From contig CALUWI010000002.1 in NCBI GenBank assembly GCA_944324465.1, positions 1 to 64,000 on the forward strand: a stretch of DNA of 64,000 nt, given 5' to 3'. Positions within the stretch are counted from its first letter, which is position 1; every line of letters starts with the position of its first letter. The position numbers and the translations under genes are program-made. Under the pieces are notes generated by a model that was given only the letters and a program-made list of their open reading frames with translations, was not told the origin of the DNA and did no database searches. Source of the stretch: an uncultured Mucispirillum sp. Lineage in GTDB: Bacteria > Chrysiogenota > Deferribacteres > Deferribacterales > Mucispirillaceae. Positions 26,505 through 35,415 of this stretch are shown piece by piece.

Positions 26505-27137
26505 TTATACACCAAATTCTTTAAGGAGTTTATCAACTAAATCTTGGTCTTGCAATATTTCTTTAGTATCTTTAAATTTATCTAAAACATCAACATCAAT
26601 AACATTCTGTTTAATACCCAGTTTAATTAAAACAGATGCCAGTCTTTCTTCTAATGAGTTTACAACTTTTATACTTTCATTAATCTTGGCTTTAGTAACC
26701 TCTTTAAACTCTAAAGAAGAAACTATGTCACAGCATATATCTTGACCTTGAATGGCACACTCCGACAGTCTGTCCAGCATACCGCCAGCACGCGCATAAT
26801 CCCCTGATGTTATAAACTGCCTTACAAGCTCAAGATTTTCTTTAATATCATCAATATTAAAGTTTATCTTATCCACAAATGCCAGAACATCTTCTGATGC
26901 ACTTTTAGAATCATTAATTACACCGTTAAGCACTTTTTCAAAAGCAGGCAGGTCGCTGTATGCTCCCTCTATAGCTGATGAAACAGTCTGTAATTTTTTT
27001 AATGAATCATTAAAATACTGAGCTATATCATACAGCTCGCTTTCAGGCTCAACAGTAACATCTACAACATCATATTTACCTTCATTAATGTTGCGTGCTA
27101 TGCTCAATAATTCATTCAGGTCTTTGAATTCGCTCAT
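26505..27137 (-). CDS. cheZ: CheZ-like protein (CheY phosphatase family)
   Basis: A helical protein of 210 aa, close to the 214 of E. coli CheZ, located between cheY and cheA. The C-terminal LQDQDLVDKLLKEFGV closely matches the CheY-binding tail of E. coli CheZ (DQVDDLLDSLGF, from memory). The central helix EFKEVTKAKI aligns with CheZ QDLTGQVI, but the catalytic Asp143 and Gln147 positions appear as Glu146 and Ala150. It may therefore be an altered phosphatase or a CheY-binding protein without normal activity. The alignment is by eye and could be shifted. It starts 1 nt after the cheY stop. Confidence 0.75.
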   Translation of the reverse strand: MSEFKDLNELLSIARNINEGKYDVVDVTVEPESELYDIAQYFNDSLKKLQTVSSAIEGAYSDLPAFEKVLNGVINDSKSASEDVLAFVDKINFNIDDIKENLELVRQFITSGDYARAGGMLDRLSECAIQGQDICCDIVSSLEFKEVTKAKINESIKVVNSLEERLASVLIKLGIKQNVIDVDVLDKFKDTKEILQDQDLVDKLLKEFGV

Positions 27138-27138
27138 T

Positions 27139-27516
27139 TTATAAATCCAGTAATTTAAATACCTTTTCTTGTAATGTTTCAGGGGTAAAAGGTTTTACAA
27201 CATAGTTATTAACACCGCTGCGTAATGCTGTTAAAATATCTTCTTTTGCAGCTTCTGTTGTAATCATTAATATAGGTAAATCTTTATACTCATCTTTTGC
27301 TCTAACTGCCTTAACAAAAGTAAGTCCATCCATTTCCGGCATATTCCAGTCTGTAACAATCATATCTACTTTATTTTTAGACATAACTTCCAGAGCTTCT
27401 ACACCATTGCCTGCTTCAAGTATAGTTTCAAAACCAAGCTTTTGAAGCGTATTTTTAATAATTCTTCTCATAGTAGAAGAATCATCAACTGTTATAATTG
27501 AGTGTTCGTAACCCAT
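27139..27516 (-). CDS. cheY: chemotaxis response regulator CheY
   Basis: A single receiver domain of 125 aa. Acidic pocket Asp11/Asp12, phosphorylation site Asp56 (VTDWNMPEMDG), the Thr pair at 86-87 and Lys108 (YVVKPF) are all in place. Phospho-CheY binds the flagellar switch proteins FliM/FliN encoded just upstream and changes motor rotation. It has a strong GCGGAGG ribosome site, and a 59-nt gap separates it from fliN. Confidence 0.97.
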   Translation of the reverse strand: MGYEHSIITVDDSSTMRRIIKNTLQKLGFETILEAGNGVEALEVMSKNKVDMIVTDWNMPEMDGLTFVKAVRAKDEYKDLPILMITTEAAKEDILTALRSGVNNYVVKPFTPETLQEKVFKLLDL

Positions 27517-27575
27517 TTAAACCTCCGCAAATATAGGTTAGTATCCTTTATATTTATTCATTATTTTTAAATATG

Positions 27576-28487
27576 TCAATCTTTTAATTTTCTTATACGC
27601 TCTGCTTTGCTGACAATCTCTTTAATTCTAAAGCCAAAATAGCCGTCAACAATAACAACTTCCCCTCTTGCAATTACCTTATCATTAATGGCAAGCTCAA
27701 TAGGGTCATCAGCATTCTGCTCTAATTCTACAATGTTACCAGGTCCAAGTCCTAAAATATCTTTTAAGAATAATTTAGCACTGCCCATTCTAACACTTAT
27801 TGGTATATCAATATCAAGCAGCAAGTCAAGATTTTTCGGTGTATTGCCGCTGCTTTCTGCAGGCTCATCATCAAATGAAATGCCGGCATTTCCAAGCAGT
27901 GCCTCAATACTGCCGTCATCTACTAAGTTATTATCCTCCTGACCGCCAAGTTTTGCTTCAATATTTGTATCACATACAAATCTGAAATTTAATTCAGCAC
28001 CATCAACATCACCAGTTAAATCTATACAGTAATATTCAGAGCACTGAAAAAGAGATGATGATGTATTTTTTATAACATCTTCACTTTTAAATGAAAACTT
28101 ATTACTGAATGCTTCCTCAAAAGGAACATTTAAACTGCTGAGAAGCTGAGAAGTTAATTCCTGCACAGCATCTTTTGTATCATCATCTATTTCATCTTTA
28201 CTTTCGCCGTCACCTGCAAGCATAAAATCTGCAAGTTTCGTAATATCTCTTGTTCTAAAAAGCAGCCCTGTTTCATAACCGCCGTTATCTTCTTTTGCAA
28301 CAACAAGTGTTTCATTTTCATAAGCAGCAAACAGCGTGTCTGCATCACATTTAACCATCTCACCAAGAGATAAATTTACTGTCCTAGAGCTTATGGCTGA
28401 TAAAGAAGATGCAAATGTGGAAACAACAAGTCCTGAAAACTTTTCCAGACTTGGACTGTTAAGAAAATTAACCGTTTCTGTCATCAT
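27576..28487 (-). CDS. fliN: flagellar motor switch protein FliN (FliY-like, extended N-terminus)
   Basis: A protein of 303 aa, far longer than enteric FliN (about 137). The last 80 residues are the FliN/SpoA C-ring domain (LLLDIDIPISVRMGSAKLFL, then ARGEVVIVDGYFGFRI). The N-terminal 180 residues resemble a CheC/CheX-type fold as in Bacillus FliY, but no clear CheY-phosphatase motif was identified. It overlaps fliM by 20 nt. It starts with two consecutive ATGs behind GGAG, either of which could be used. Confidence 0.87.
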   Translation of the reverse strand: MMTETVNFLNSPSLEKFSGLVVSTFASSLSAISSRTVNLSLGEMVKCDADTLFAAYENETLVVAKEDNGGYETGLLFRTRDITKLADFMLAGDGESKDEIDDDTKDAVQELTSQLLSSLNVPFEEAFSNKFSFKSEDVIKNTSSSLFQCSEYYCIDLTGDVDGAELNFRFVCDTNIEAKLGGQEDNNLVDDGSIEALLGNAGISFDDEPAESSGNTPKNLDLLLDIDIPISVRMGSAKLFLKDILGLGPGNIVELEQNADDPIELAINDKVIARGEVVIVDGYFGFRIKEIVSKAERIRKLKD

Positions 28488-29499
28488 CCTGCTCCGTAGT
28501 TGCTCTTGTTATCTTGATAGCTTTTTTTATACCAAGAATACCCAAAGCTCCAAAAAATTTATGTTTATTACTAATATATATGTTTAAAGGGCGTTTAGCT
28601 TTTTTACTGAGAATAACAGTATCGTTTTCCCTTAAGTTAAGTATTTCCCCTATTTTTAATTTTGTTCTGCCAAGCTCTACAATTAGTGGTACATTAATAT
28701 TTTCAAGCAGCTCTAATATGCGGGATTCATATTCCCCTGACCTGCCTTTTTTTGCACCAATAAGCCAGTCCTGCGAGCTGATTTTATTAAGTATAGGCTC
28801 TAAAATAAGTGCAGGCAGACAAATATTCATCATACCAGTAGCCTCGCCAAACTTAACTTCAAATACTACAAGCACAACTACTTCATTTTGTGCAACAATC
28901 TGTATTACATGGGGGCTGTTTTCACTTAATTCTTTTTTAAGCCTTACATTTGGAATAATCTGTTTCCACACATCTTCCAAATCTTTTAAAATAAGTGTAA
29001 TAATACTGTCTATAATTGTCATTTCCAAAGGTGTAAGCTCACGCACATGGAAAAGAGGAAGCCCCTGCCCGCCTAAAAGTTTATCTACTATAGGGAAGAT
29101 AAGTGACGGGTTAATCTCTAAAACAGCATTACCCTGCAAAGGTATCATAGAGATAATATTAAAACTTGTTGGGTCCGGCAGTGACATAAGGAATTCACCA
29201 TAAGTCATCTGGTCAACACCTACAAGAGAAATATCTGTAATTGTTCTTAAAAAGCTGGATAAGTTTGAGCTGAAGTTTCTTGCAAACTTATCATGCAGGT
29301 TTCTAATAGAACGCAGCTGCTCTTTTGAAACCCTGTCTGGCCTTCTAAAATCATATACAGAGATTTTTTTCGGGACGAAATCGGGAGCATAGTCGTCAAA
29401 ATCATCATCGCCATCTCCACCACTTCCGCTGCCTGTTGGGTCATCTGAAACAGTTGATAACAGGGCGTCAATTTCATCCTGACTTAATATATCAGCCAT
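28468..29499 (-). CDS. fliM: flagellar motor switch protein FliM
   Basis: A protein of 343 aa. It begins with the CheY-binding peptide (ILSQDEIDALLS), followed by an acidic linker, the middle CheC-like domain (about 45-230) and the C-terminal SpoA domain (about 250-335). It forms the middle ring of the motor switch and receives phospho-CheY. It is first in the fliM-fliN unit, with a palindrome-bearing promoter 40-80 nt upstream. Confidence 0.97.
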   Translation of the reverse strand: MADILSQDEIDALLSTVSDDPTGSGSGGDGDDDFDDYAPDFVPKKISVYDFRRPDRVSKEQLRSIRNLHDKFARNFSSNLSSFLRTITDISLVGVDQMTYGEFLMSLPDPTSFNIISMIPLQGNAVLEINPSLIFPIVDKLLGGQGLPLFHVRELTPLEMTIIDSIITLILKDLEDVWKQIIPNVRLKKELSENSPHVIQIVAQNEVVVLVVFEVKFGEATGMMNICLPALILEPILNKISSQDWLIGAKKGRSGEYESRILELLENINVPLIVELGRTKLKIGEILNLRENDTVILSKKAKRPLNIYISNKHKFFGALGILGIKKAIKITRATTEQDDDRNG

Positions 29500-29537
29500 T
29501 AATCACCTTTATATAGTACTAATTTACTTACAAACTA

Positions 29538-29549
29538 GACACTAGTGTC
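29538..29549 (-). promoter_or_regulatory. palindromic operator candidate at the fliM start site
   Basis: A perfect 12-bp palindrome GACACTAGTGTC begins 3 bp downstream of the fliM -10 box and covers the expected transcription start. The position is typical of a repressor site. The regulator is unknown. Confidence 0.5.
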
Positions 29550-29552
29550 ATT

Positions 29553-29582
29553 ATATTACAATTATTTTATGCTAATAGTCAA
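29553..29582 (-). promoter_or_regulatory. candidate sigma-70 promoter of fliM-fliN
   Basis: On the minus strand TTGACT (29582-29577), 18 nt, TAATAT (29558-29553), about 54 nt from the fliM start codon. Confidence 0.5.
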
Positions 29583-29655
29583 TTAAATATTTTATTTACT
29601 GGTTGTATTTAATCTTATTAACAAATTTCTTTAACTTTTATTTAACCTTTAATTT

Positions 29656-30798
29656 TTATTTAACATGATATGCAATTCTTGCAGCGATTTCATCCAGCGG
29701 AACAATCTCATCTGCAATACCTGCTTCAACAACAGCACGCGGCATACCATAAACAATACATGATGGTTCGTTTTGTGCTATAATTGTACCGCCCATTCTT
29801 TTAAGGTTAGTTAAGCCTTTGCAGCCGTCACTTCCCATACCAGTCATAATTACGCCTAAACATTCTTTGCCGTATAATTCTGCAATAGAGTCTACCATTA
29901 CATCAACGCCAGGAATATTAAACACATTACTTGGCTCTGTTGAAAGTTCTGTATAAACTGATGGACCTACTTTTTTAAATTTTAAGTGATATCCGCCTTT
30001 TGCAATATATACAACATTTGGCTCTAATTTTTCTTTACCTTGAGCTTCTACTACTTCTACTTTAGATAATGTATTAAGCCTTGAAGCAAGTGACTGAGTA
30101 AAGTTTGGCGGCATGTGCTGAGTAACAACAACAGGTACACCTAAATCAGCAGGAAGTAATGGAATTACTCTCTGCAGTGACTGTGGGCCGCCAGTTGATG
30201 TTCCTAATGCTACCACTCTTTTTATACCTGTTTTATTAACAACAACTCTTTTTGAGCCGTCAATATTTCCGTTTTGTGCTCCATGAGCAAAAGGTGTAGA
30301 AACATGTGGAGCTTGAGCAGCAAACGAACCTGATAATCTGTAAGATGGAGTCTGCTGCTGTGGCTGAGAAGACGCAGAATGAGTTAAAAGTCTTACAACA
30401 CCTTTATTTTTTGCAAATTTTCTAATTTTATCTTTTAATCCTCTTTCAATATCTGCTCCGCCGAATGATTGAGAATCTTTTGTCATAAAATCAACAGCAC
30501 CTAAATCTAATGCTTTTAATGTAGCGTCTGCCCCTTCTTTTGTAAGTGAGCTTACCATAATTACAGGTGTTGGATTATTTTTCATAATGATTTCTAAGGC
30601 TGTAATACCATCCATTGTAGGCATTTCGATATCCATAGTAATAACATCTGGGTGGAACTGTGCTGCCATGTCAACACCTTCTTTACCATTTTTGGCAAGC
30701 CCTACTATTTCAATATCAGGTTCTCCTGAAAGTAAAGATTCCAGTGCTTTTCTCATAAAAATAGAATCATCTACAATTAAGACTTTTATTTTATTCAT
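29656..30798 (-). CDS. cheB: chemotaxis protein-glutamate methylesterase CheB
   Basis: A protein of 380 aa. The receiver domain has Asp56 (ITMDIEMPTMDG). A Gln/Ser-rich linker (about 140-185) leads to a CheB esterase domain with the catalytic serine in GTSTGGPQ, histidine in TQHMPPNF and aspartate in TGMGSDG. It removes methyl groups from chemoreceptors and deamidates glutamine; phosphorylation by CheA activates it. It overlaps fliA by 8 nt and is the last gene of the flhF operon. Confidence 0.96.
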   Translation of the reverse strand: MNKIKVLIVDDSIFMRKALESLLSGEPDIEIVGLAKNGKEGVDMAAQFHPDVITMDIEMPTMDGITALEIIMKNNPTPVIMVSSLTKEGADATLKALDLGAVDFMTKDSQSFGGADIERGLKDKIRKFAKNKGVVRLLTHSASSQPQQQTPSYRLSGSFAAQAPHVSTPFAHGAQNGNIDGSKRVVVNKTGIKRVVALGTSTGGPQSLQRVIPLLPADLGVPVVVTQHMPPNFTQSLASRLNTLSKVEVVEAQGKEKLEPNVVYIAKGGYHLKFKKVGPSVYTELSTEPSNVFNIPGVDVMVDSIAELYGKECLGVIMTGMGSDGCKGLTNLKRMGGTIIAQNEPSCIVYGMPRAVVEAGIADEIVPLDEIAARIAYHVK

Positions 30799-31504
30799 AA
30801 ATATCTTTTAGCCTCCTTTTTAACTTCTGCATAGCTGATGTATGAATCTGTGATACTCTTGACTCTGTAATATCTAAAACTTCTGCAACCTCTTTCATAG
30901 TAAGTTCTTCATAATAGTAAAGCGTTACTACCTGACGCTCTTTTTCAGAAAGTTTATCTATTTCTTCTGCCATTCTTTCTGTAAGATTGTTTTTCATAAC
31001 TTCATCTTCTGGAGTTAATCCTGTACTTCTTACAAAATCTACAAGACTTGTTTCTTCCCCATCGCCAACAGTTTCATCTAATGATAACATTTTTTCATTT
31101 TCTTGTAAACCCATAAGACGATAAATGTCTTCTTCATTGTATTCTGTATTATCTATTATTTCCTGAACTGTCGGTTTCCGTCCAAGTTTTCCTGCAAGTT
31201 CATTAACAGCTGCATCAAGAGCTTTTAATCTTGTTCTAACATTTCTAGGCAGAAAATCAAGGTTGCGTAAAGAATCTAATATAGCACCTTTTATGCGTCT
31301 TTCCGCATAAGTGCTGAAACTAACATTACGGCTTTTATCAAACCTGTCCATTGATTCTATTAAACCAATAGATGCTGCAGAAAAAAGGTCATCAACATCA
31401 ACACTGTCAGGCAGTGTACCTTTAAGCCTGATTGTCCATGACTTTATCTTAGGCAGAAATTCTGCTACAATATTCTGCTTTTCTTCTTCACTAAACTTTT
31501 CCAC
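30791..31504 (-). CDS. fliA: flagellar sigma factor FliA (sigma-28)
   Basis: An RNA polymerase sigma factor of 237 aa for late flagellar genes. Region 2 (VDDLFSAASIGLIESMDRFD, then FSTYAERRIKGAILDSLR), region 3 and a region 4 helix-turn-helix (LTMKEVAEVLDITESRVSQ) are complete. It starts at GTG with GGGAG 6 nt upstream. The sigma-28-like boxes at 17816-17842 and perhaps 22281-22307 are likely targets. No FlgM anti-sigma gene was seen in the window. Confidence 0.96.
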   Translation of the reverse strand: MEKFSEEEKQNIVAEFLPKIKSWTIRLKGTLPDSVDVDDLFSAASIGLIESMDRFDKSRNVSFSTYAERRIKGAILDSLRNLDFLPRNVRTRLKALDAAVNELAGKLGRKPTVQEIIDNTEYNEEDIYRLMGLQENEKMLSLDETVGDGEETSLVDFVRSTGLTPEDEVMKNNLTERMAEEIDKLSEKERQVVTLYYYEELTMKEVAEVLDITESRVSQIHTSAMQKLKRRLKDIYE

Positions 31505-31519
31505 CTACTGCTCCCTGAA

Positions 31520-31726
31520 TTAAAGGATTTTCCAATAGTTTTTAAGTATTCTTGCAAGGCTGTTTGTTAATACTTTTACAACATAATATACAATAAAAAA
31601 TAAAACAATATCCCTTGCAAAATATGTAACTTTCAAGTCTGGCACCAATAGTACTTTAAATAAAAAAGATGCCATCATAACAATAGATGCGATTAATATA
31701 GGATAATATTTAAGAGATGTAATCAT
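31520..31726 (-). CDS. small membrane protein between flhG and fliA
   Basis: A protein of 68 aa with two hydrophobic helices (about 8-25 and 35-55) joined by a short loop and ending in a basic tail. It overlaps the flhG stop by 4 nt (ATGA), so translation is coupled, and it precedes fliA by 15 nt. No known family was recognised, but conservation of the tight spacing suggests a real gene. Confidence 0.65.
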   Translation of the reverse strand: MITSLKYYPILIASIVMMASFLFKVLLVPDLKVTYFARDIVLFFIVYYVVKVLTNSLARILKNYWKIL

Positions 31727-32568
31727 TTAAATACTCCTTTAAATAAATCATACACATTGGCACTTTTTTGTTTTTCTACAGGCGCTCCAATAAAGCGTCT
31801 TGCACAATCCTGTATATCTTTTGAAAATGCTGTTTTTGGGTCTAATATACTAACAGGTTTTTGAGCTCTAATAGCTTTGCGGACATTTTTATCATCACGA
31901 AGATGACCTAAAAGCCGTAAATCCATATTTAAAAACTTAGATGCAACATTTTTAAGGCTTGCAAAAACATTGTCTGAGTTTTGTATATCATCCACCCTGT
32001 TAAAAACAACATTAACAAGTTTAATATCGTAAGTCTGCTTAATAACTTTCATAAATGCATAAGCATCAGTAATTGCTGTAGGCTCTGGCTGAGTTACTAC
32101 AATTATTGTATCCGAAATTGAACTGAACCTGACAACAGAATCAGAAATACCTGCACCAGTATCAAATATTATAAAATCATATCTGTCATCAAGAGTAATG
32201 AAAATATTAAATATTTTATCAAAATCTTCATCAGATAAATGAGCAAGCTCCATAAAACCGCTTGAGGCTGGGAAAACATCAAAGCCATATATATCTTTTT
32301 TCAATATATCATCAATAGTTGCTCTGCCTTCTAAATATTTTTTTATTGTAGCAGTTACTGATAAAGATAACATAATATCCACATTGGCAAGCCCTAAGTC
32401 TGCATCAAATACAAGAACTTTCTTGCCAAGATTTGCCAGCTGGCACGCAAAGTTAACTGTAAAGTTAGTTTTACCAACGCCACCTTTTCCACTGGATACA
32501 GAAATATAATGGCTGTTTCTGTTAGCTTCCCATGCTCGTCTTCTTAAAGTAAATGCCTGATCTGTCAT
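31723..32568 (-). CDS. flhG: MinD-like ATPase FlhG (flagellar number regulator)
   Basis: A protein of 281 aa of the ParA/MinD family with a deviant Walker A (SSGKGGVGKTN) and the switch segment FIIFDTGAG. The N-terminal activator helix (QAFTLRRRAWEANRN) resembles the FlhF-stimulating DQAxxLR motif. With FlhF it sets flagellar number and position, usually at the pole. I chose the ATG at 32568 because it gives the ATGA overlap with flhF and has GGAG 6 nt upstream; the earlier in-frame start includes that GGAG. Confidence 0.93.
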   Translation of the reverse strand: MTDQAFTLRRRAWEANRNSHYISVSSGKGGVGKTNFTVNFACQLANLGKKVLVFDADLGLANVDIMLSLSVTATIKKYLEGRATIDDILKKDIYGFDVFPASSGFMELAHLSDEDFDKIFNIFITLDDRYDFIIFDTGAGISDSVVRFSSISDTIIVVTQPEPTAITDAYAFMKVIKQTYDIKLVNVVFNRVDDIQNSDNVFASLKNVASKFLNMDLRLLGHLRDDKNVRKAIRAQKPVSILDPKTAFSKDIQDCARRFIGAPVEKQKSANVYDLFKGVFK

Positions 32569-34157
32569 TTGTCGCTCCATAAAGTAGGTATTTCCTGTAA
32601 CATTCTCTTAGCAATTTTCCTGCCATCTGGTATTTCCATATCATCAGGCACATTCTGCCCTGTCGTAACAAGCAAAAGCGGCAGCTTTTTCTTTACAGGA
32701 ATATTTATAAGCGGTCCAAAATATTTCGTTTCGTCCAGCTTTGTAAAAATAAGATAATCCGGCTCTAATACCTCATATCTTTCAAATGTATCATAAAGCT
32801 CTATATGGTTTGATGCCATAGAAAGCACTAATGCTGTAGTAATACGGGAATCAACCTTAAAAAAGTCCCTTATGCCCGCTATCTGGCTTGTATCAAACTG
32901 ACCCCGTCCCATAGAGTCTATCAGCACACAGTCATATTTATCTTTTACTTTAGTAACAACTCTTAAAAGTTCTTCAGGGCTTGTAGCAACATAAAGGGGC
33001 AGATTAACTATTTCTGCATAAGTCTTTAACTGCTCAACAGCACCTATTCTGAAATTATCAACAGTAATAAGGCACACTTTTTTGCCGTATTTTAATGTCA
33101 TAGTTGCTGCTATTTTTGCAATAGTAGTAGTTTTACCAACACCTGTAGGGCCTGCAAGAGCTACTATTTTATTCATCATAACATCATAATAGCTTTTTTC
33201 TACAGGTATAAGTTCTGCCAGCTTATCTATTGCTATACTTTTTATCTGAGCAGAGGTTGCTTCCTTGCCCTCTATCCTTGCTTCAATATCTTTTAACAGC
33301 CTGTAGGATATTATATCATCTACACCGTTTTTTAAAAACAGTGCATGATAATCTTTTAATTTTGCAGGTAAATCTATAACTATATTATCGGATATATTGC
33401 TCTGCATATTAGCAAGCTGTTTTTTAATATCTCCTATATCCTCAAGCAAATCAGTAAATTTATCAAGCCCCACTGCCTTAATTACAGCAGCCATTCTTTC
33501 TGCATTTAACTCTGCCTGAGTTTTAGCCTGTTCCTGCTGTTTTTTAATATCCTTTTCATCATCTTCATACTTATGATGCTTTACCTGTTTTTTAGGTGCA
33601 GGCTCTCTGTAATCTTCTTCATCATCAATAGGGGGCATATATGCTGCAGGTATTTCATCATCTTCTATAACCTGCCGTTTTCTAACAGGCGGTGCATAAA
33701 ATGATTCATCATCTGTAATACCTGCTTCTGCCATTGCTTCTGCTAAATAATCATCATGCATATCATAAGTATTTTTATACTTTTGATGTGCATAAGGACC
33801 ATAAGATGCACTTTGTGCTGCCGGCTGTTTTTTTACAGGCTGCACTGCCGGCTGCTGCTCTGTATATACCGGCCTTTTAACTGGCTGTTTTTTTACTGTT
33901 TTAGTAGTGTATGCAGAAGGATAACTTTCATACCCATAACCACTGCCGCTTTGTGATGATGTTTTCTGTTTATTAAGAGGTATACCGTCATACTCTACTG
34001 CAGCAGTAACCTCTAAAACAGGGCGGGCAAAAAGTCCAAAATTATTGCTTTTCATTACCTTGCGTGTAGATAAAATTACAGCATCAGGACCTAAATCCTC
34101 TTTTATCATACGCAGTGCTTCTTTCATATCTGATACTTCATATTTTTTTATCTTCAT
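32565..34157 (-). CDS. flhF: SRP-type GTPase FlhF
   Basis: A flagellar-placement GTPase of 530 aa. The N-terminal basic domain (1-70, with DLGPDAVILSTRKV) is followed by a long Gln/Pro/Lys/Tyr-rich low-complexity region (about 75-215). The NG domain has P-loop GPTGVGKTTT, DSMGRGQ and TKLDE. It recruits the first flagellar basal-body parts to the cell pole. It heads the operon flhF-flhG-orf68-fliA-cheB. A strong AGGAG site lies upstream of the ATG. Confidence 0.95.
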   Translation of the reverse strand: MKIKKYEVSDMKEALRMIKEDLGPDAVILSTRKVMKSNNFGLFARPVLEVTAAVEYDGIPLNKQKTSSQSGSGYGYESYPSAYTTKTVKKQPVKRPVYTEQQPAVQPVKKQPAAQSASYGPYAHQKYKNTYDMHDDYLAEAMAEAGITDDESFYAPPVRKRQVIEDDEIPAAYMPPIDDEEDYREPAPKKQVKHHKYEDDEKDIKKQQEQAKTQAELNAERMAAVIKAVGLDKFTDLLEDIGDIKKQLANMQSNISDNIVIDLPAKLKDYHALFLKNGVDDIISYRLLKDIEARIEGKEATSAQIKSIAIDKLAELIPVEKSYYDVMMNKIVALAGPTGVGKTTTIAKIAATMTLKYGKKVCLITVDNFRIGAVEQLKTYAEIVNLPLYVATSPEELLRVVTKVKDKYDCVLIDSMGRGQFDTSQIAGIRDFFKVDSRITTALVLSMASNHIELYDTFERYEVLEPDYLIFTKLDETKYFGPLINIPVKKKLPLLLVTTGQNVPDDMEIPDGRKIAKRMLQEIPTLWSDK

Positions 34158-34338
34158 ATAAAGATAAAGCTCCTTTTTAGGATGCTGCCGCCCCTTTTAT
34201 ACAATACTTCAATATATAGTATAGATTAATATATTAAGAAATGCAACAATTAGAAATGATTTTTATAAAATTTCTTTTCTGTAAAATACTTGCACTTTTA
34301 TTAAAACCACATAAAAATTCATTGTTTATTTATAAAAA

Positions 34339-35238
34339 TCAGTCTTTTTGTATATTTTTTTTAGATTTTTTTAGCTGTATTATACCGTCAGCAGAGTATA
34401 TTATAAGACCTGCCCATATTAATACAAATGTAATAAGCATATTTGCACTGAAATATTCATGATACACAAATACTCCCAGTAAAAATGCTATAGTTGGTGT
34501 AATATACTGCAGAATACCAAGAGTGCTTAAATGCAGAATTTTTGCACTGTATGAAAAACCAAGCAGTGGAAGTGTAGTAACTACACCGCCGCATACAAGC
34601 AGAAAAGTGATAAATGAATCTCCCCTTAAAATCGCGCTTTCACCAGTTGAAATAAGGTATAATACATATATTACAGAAGGCACTGAAATAATTAATGTTT
34701 CCACAAACAGACCTGTAACAGCACTTGCAGGAACAAGTTTTTTAATTATGCCGTATGTGCAGAAAGTAACAGCAAAAAATAAGGCAATATATGGCACTTT
34801 TCCATATATTATAATCATATATATAACACCTGAAAAAGCTAAAAGAACTGATAATTTTTGATATTTATTTAATGCTACTTTAAATATAATGGCTGATGCT
34901 GCCACATTTAAAAGCGGGGTAATATAGTTACCCATACTGCTTTCTAATATTTTATCATGAGCTACTGCCCATATAAAAAGCCCCCAGTTGCAGGCAATCA
35001 GTATGCTTGATAATATAAGAGGCAGTATATTTTTAGGATTTTTTAATATACGGATAACTTCTCCTGCCTTTTGAGTTACAAGCACTAAAACAGCAGTTAA
35101 TACTAAACTCCATACAGCACGATGAGCTACAACTTCTAAAGGATTAACACTGGAAAGCTGGTGCCAGTATATAACTAATGCACCCCATATTAAAAATGAA
35201 AAAAAAGCAACAATAAATGCAAATGTTTTTTTATCCAT
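34339..35238 (-). CDS. rarD: EamA/RarD-family transporter
   Basis: An inner-membrane protein of 299 aa with ten hydrophobic helices in two repeated EamA halves. The N-terminus (FFSFLIWGALVIYWHQL, then VVAHRAVWSL) is characteristic of the RarD subgroup, drug/metabolite-superfamily exporters of unsettled substrate. I chose the ATG at 35238, with AGG upstream at a rather long distance; a TTG four codons earlier is possible. It is transcribed alone. Confidence 0.87.
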   Translation of the reverse strand: MDKKTFAFIVAFFSFLIWGALVIYWHQLSSVNPLEVVAHRAVWSLVLTAVLVLVTQKAGEVIRILKNPKNILPLILSSILIACNWGLFIWAVAHDKILESSMGNYITPLLNVAASAIIFKVALNKYQKLSVLLAFSGVIYMIIIYGKVPYIALFFAVTFCTYGIIKKLVPASAVTGLFVETLIISVPSVIYVLYLISTGESAILRGDSFITFLLVCGGVVTTLPLLGFSYSAKILHLSTLGILQYITPTIAFLLGVFVYHEYFSANMLITFVLIWAGLIIYSADGIIQLKKSKKNIQKD

Positions 35239-35415
35239 AAAAAGAAACAACCTGTCTAAAACTTAATAATATCAACTTGCGAATATTATTATAACTTTTT
35301 ATTTCATTTAGCAAGTGTTTTTATTTTTGGCTTATTTACTATTAGATAGTTATAATTATTCTTATAAAAAAATGAGGATAAGGCAGTTTCTATTTACTGC
35401 TTCAAACAAAAATAT

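Noticed and set aside
28514-29203. 229-codon plus-strand ORF opposite fliM
   Set aside because: Lies wholly antisense to a gene with clear FliM motifs, has Ser/Ile/Leu-rich shadow composition and no ribosome site.
34241-34462. 73-codon plus-strand ORF downstream of rarD
   Set aside because: Overlaps the rarD 3' end antisense, low-complexity AT-rich composition, no ribosome site.
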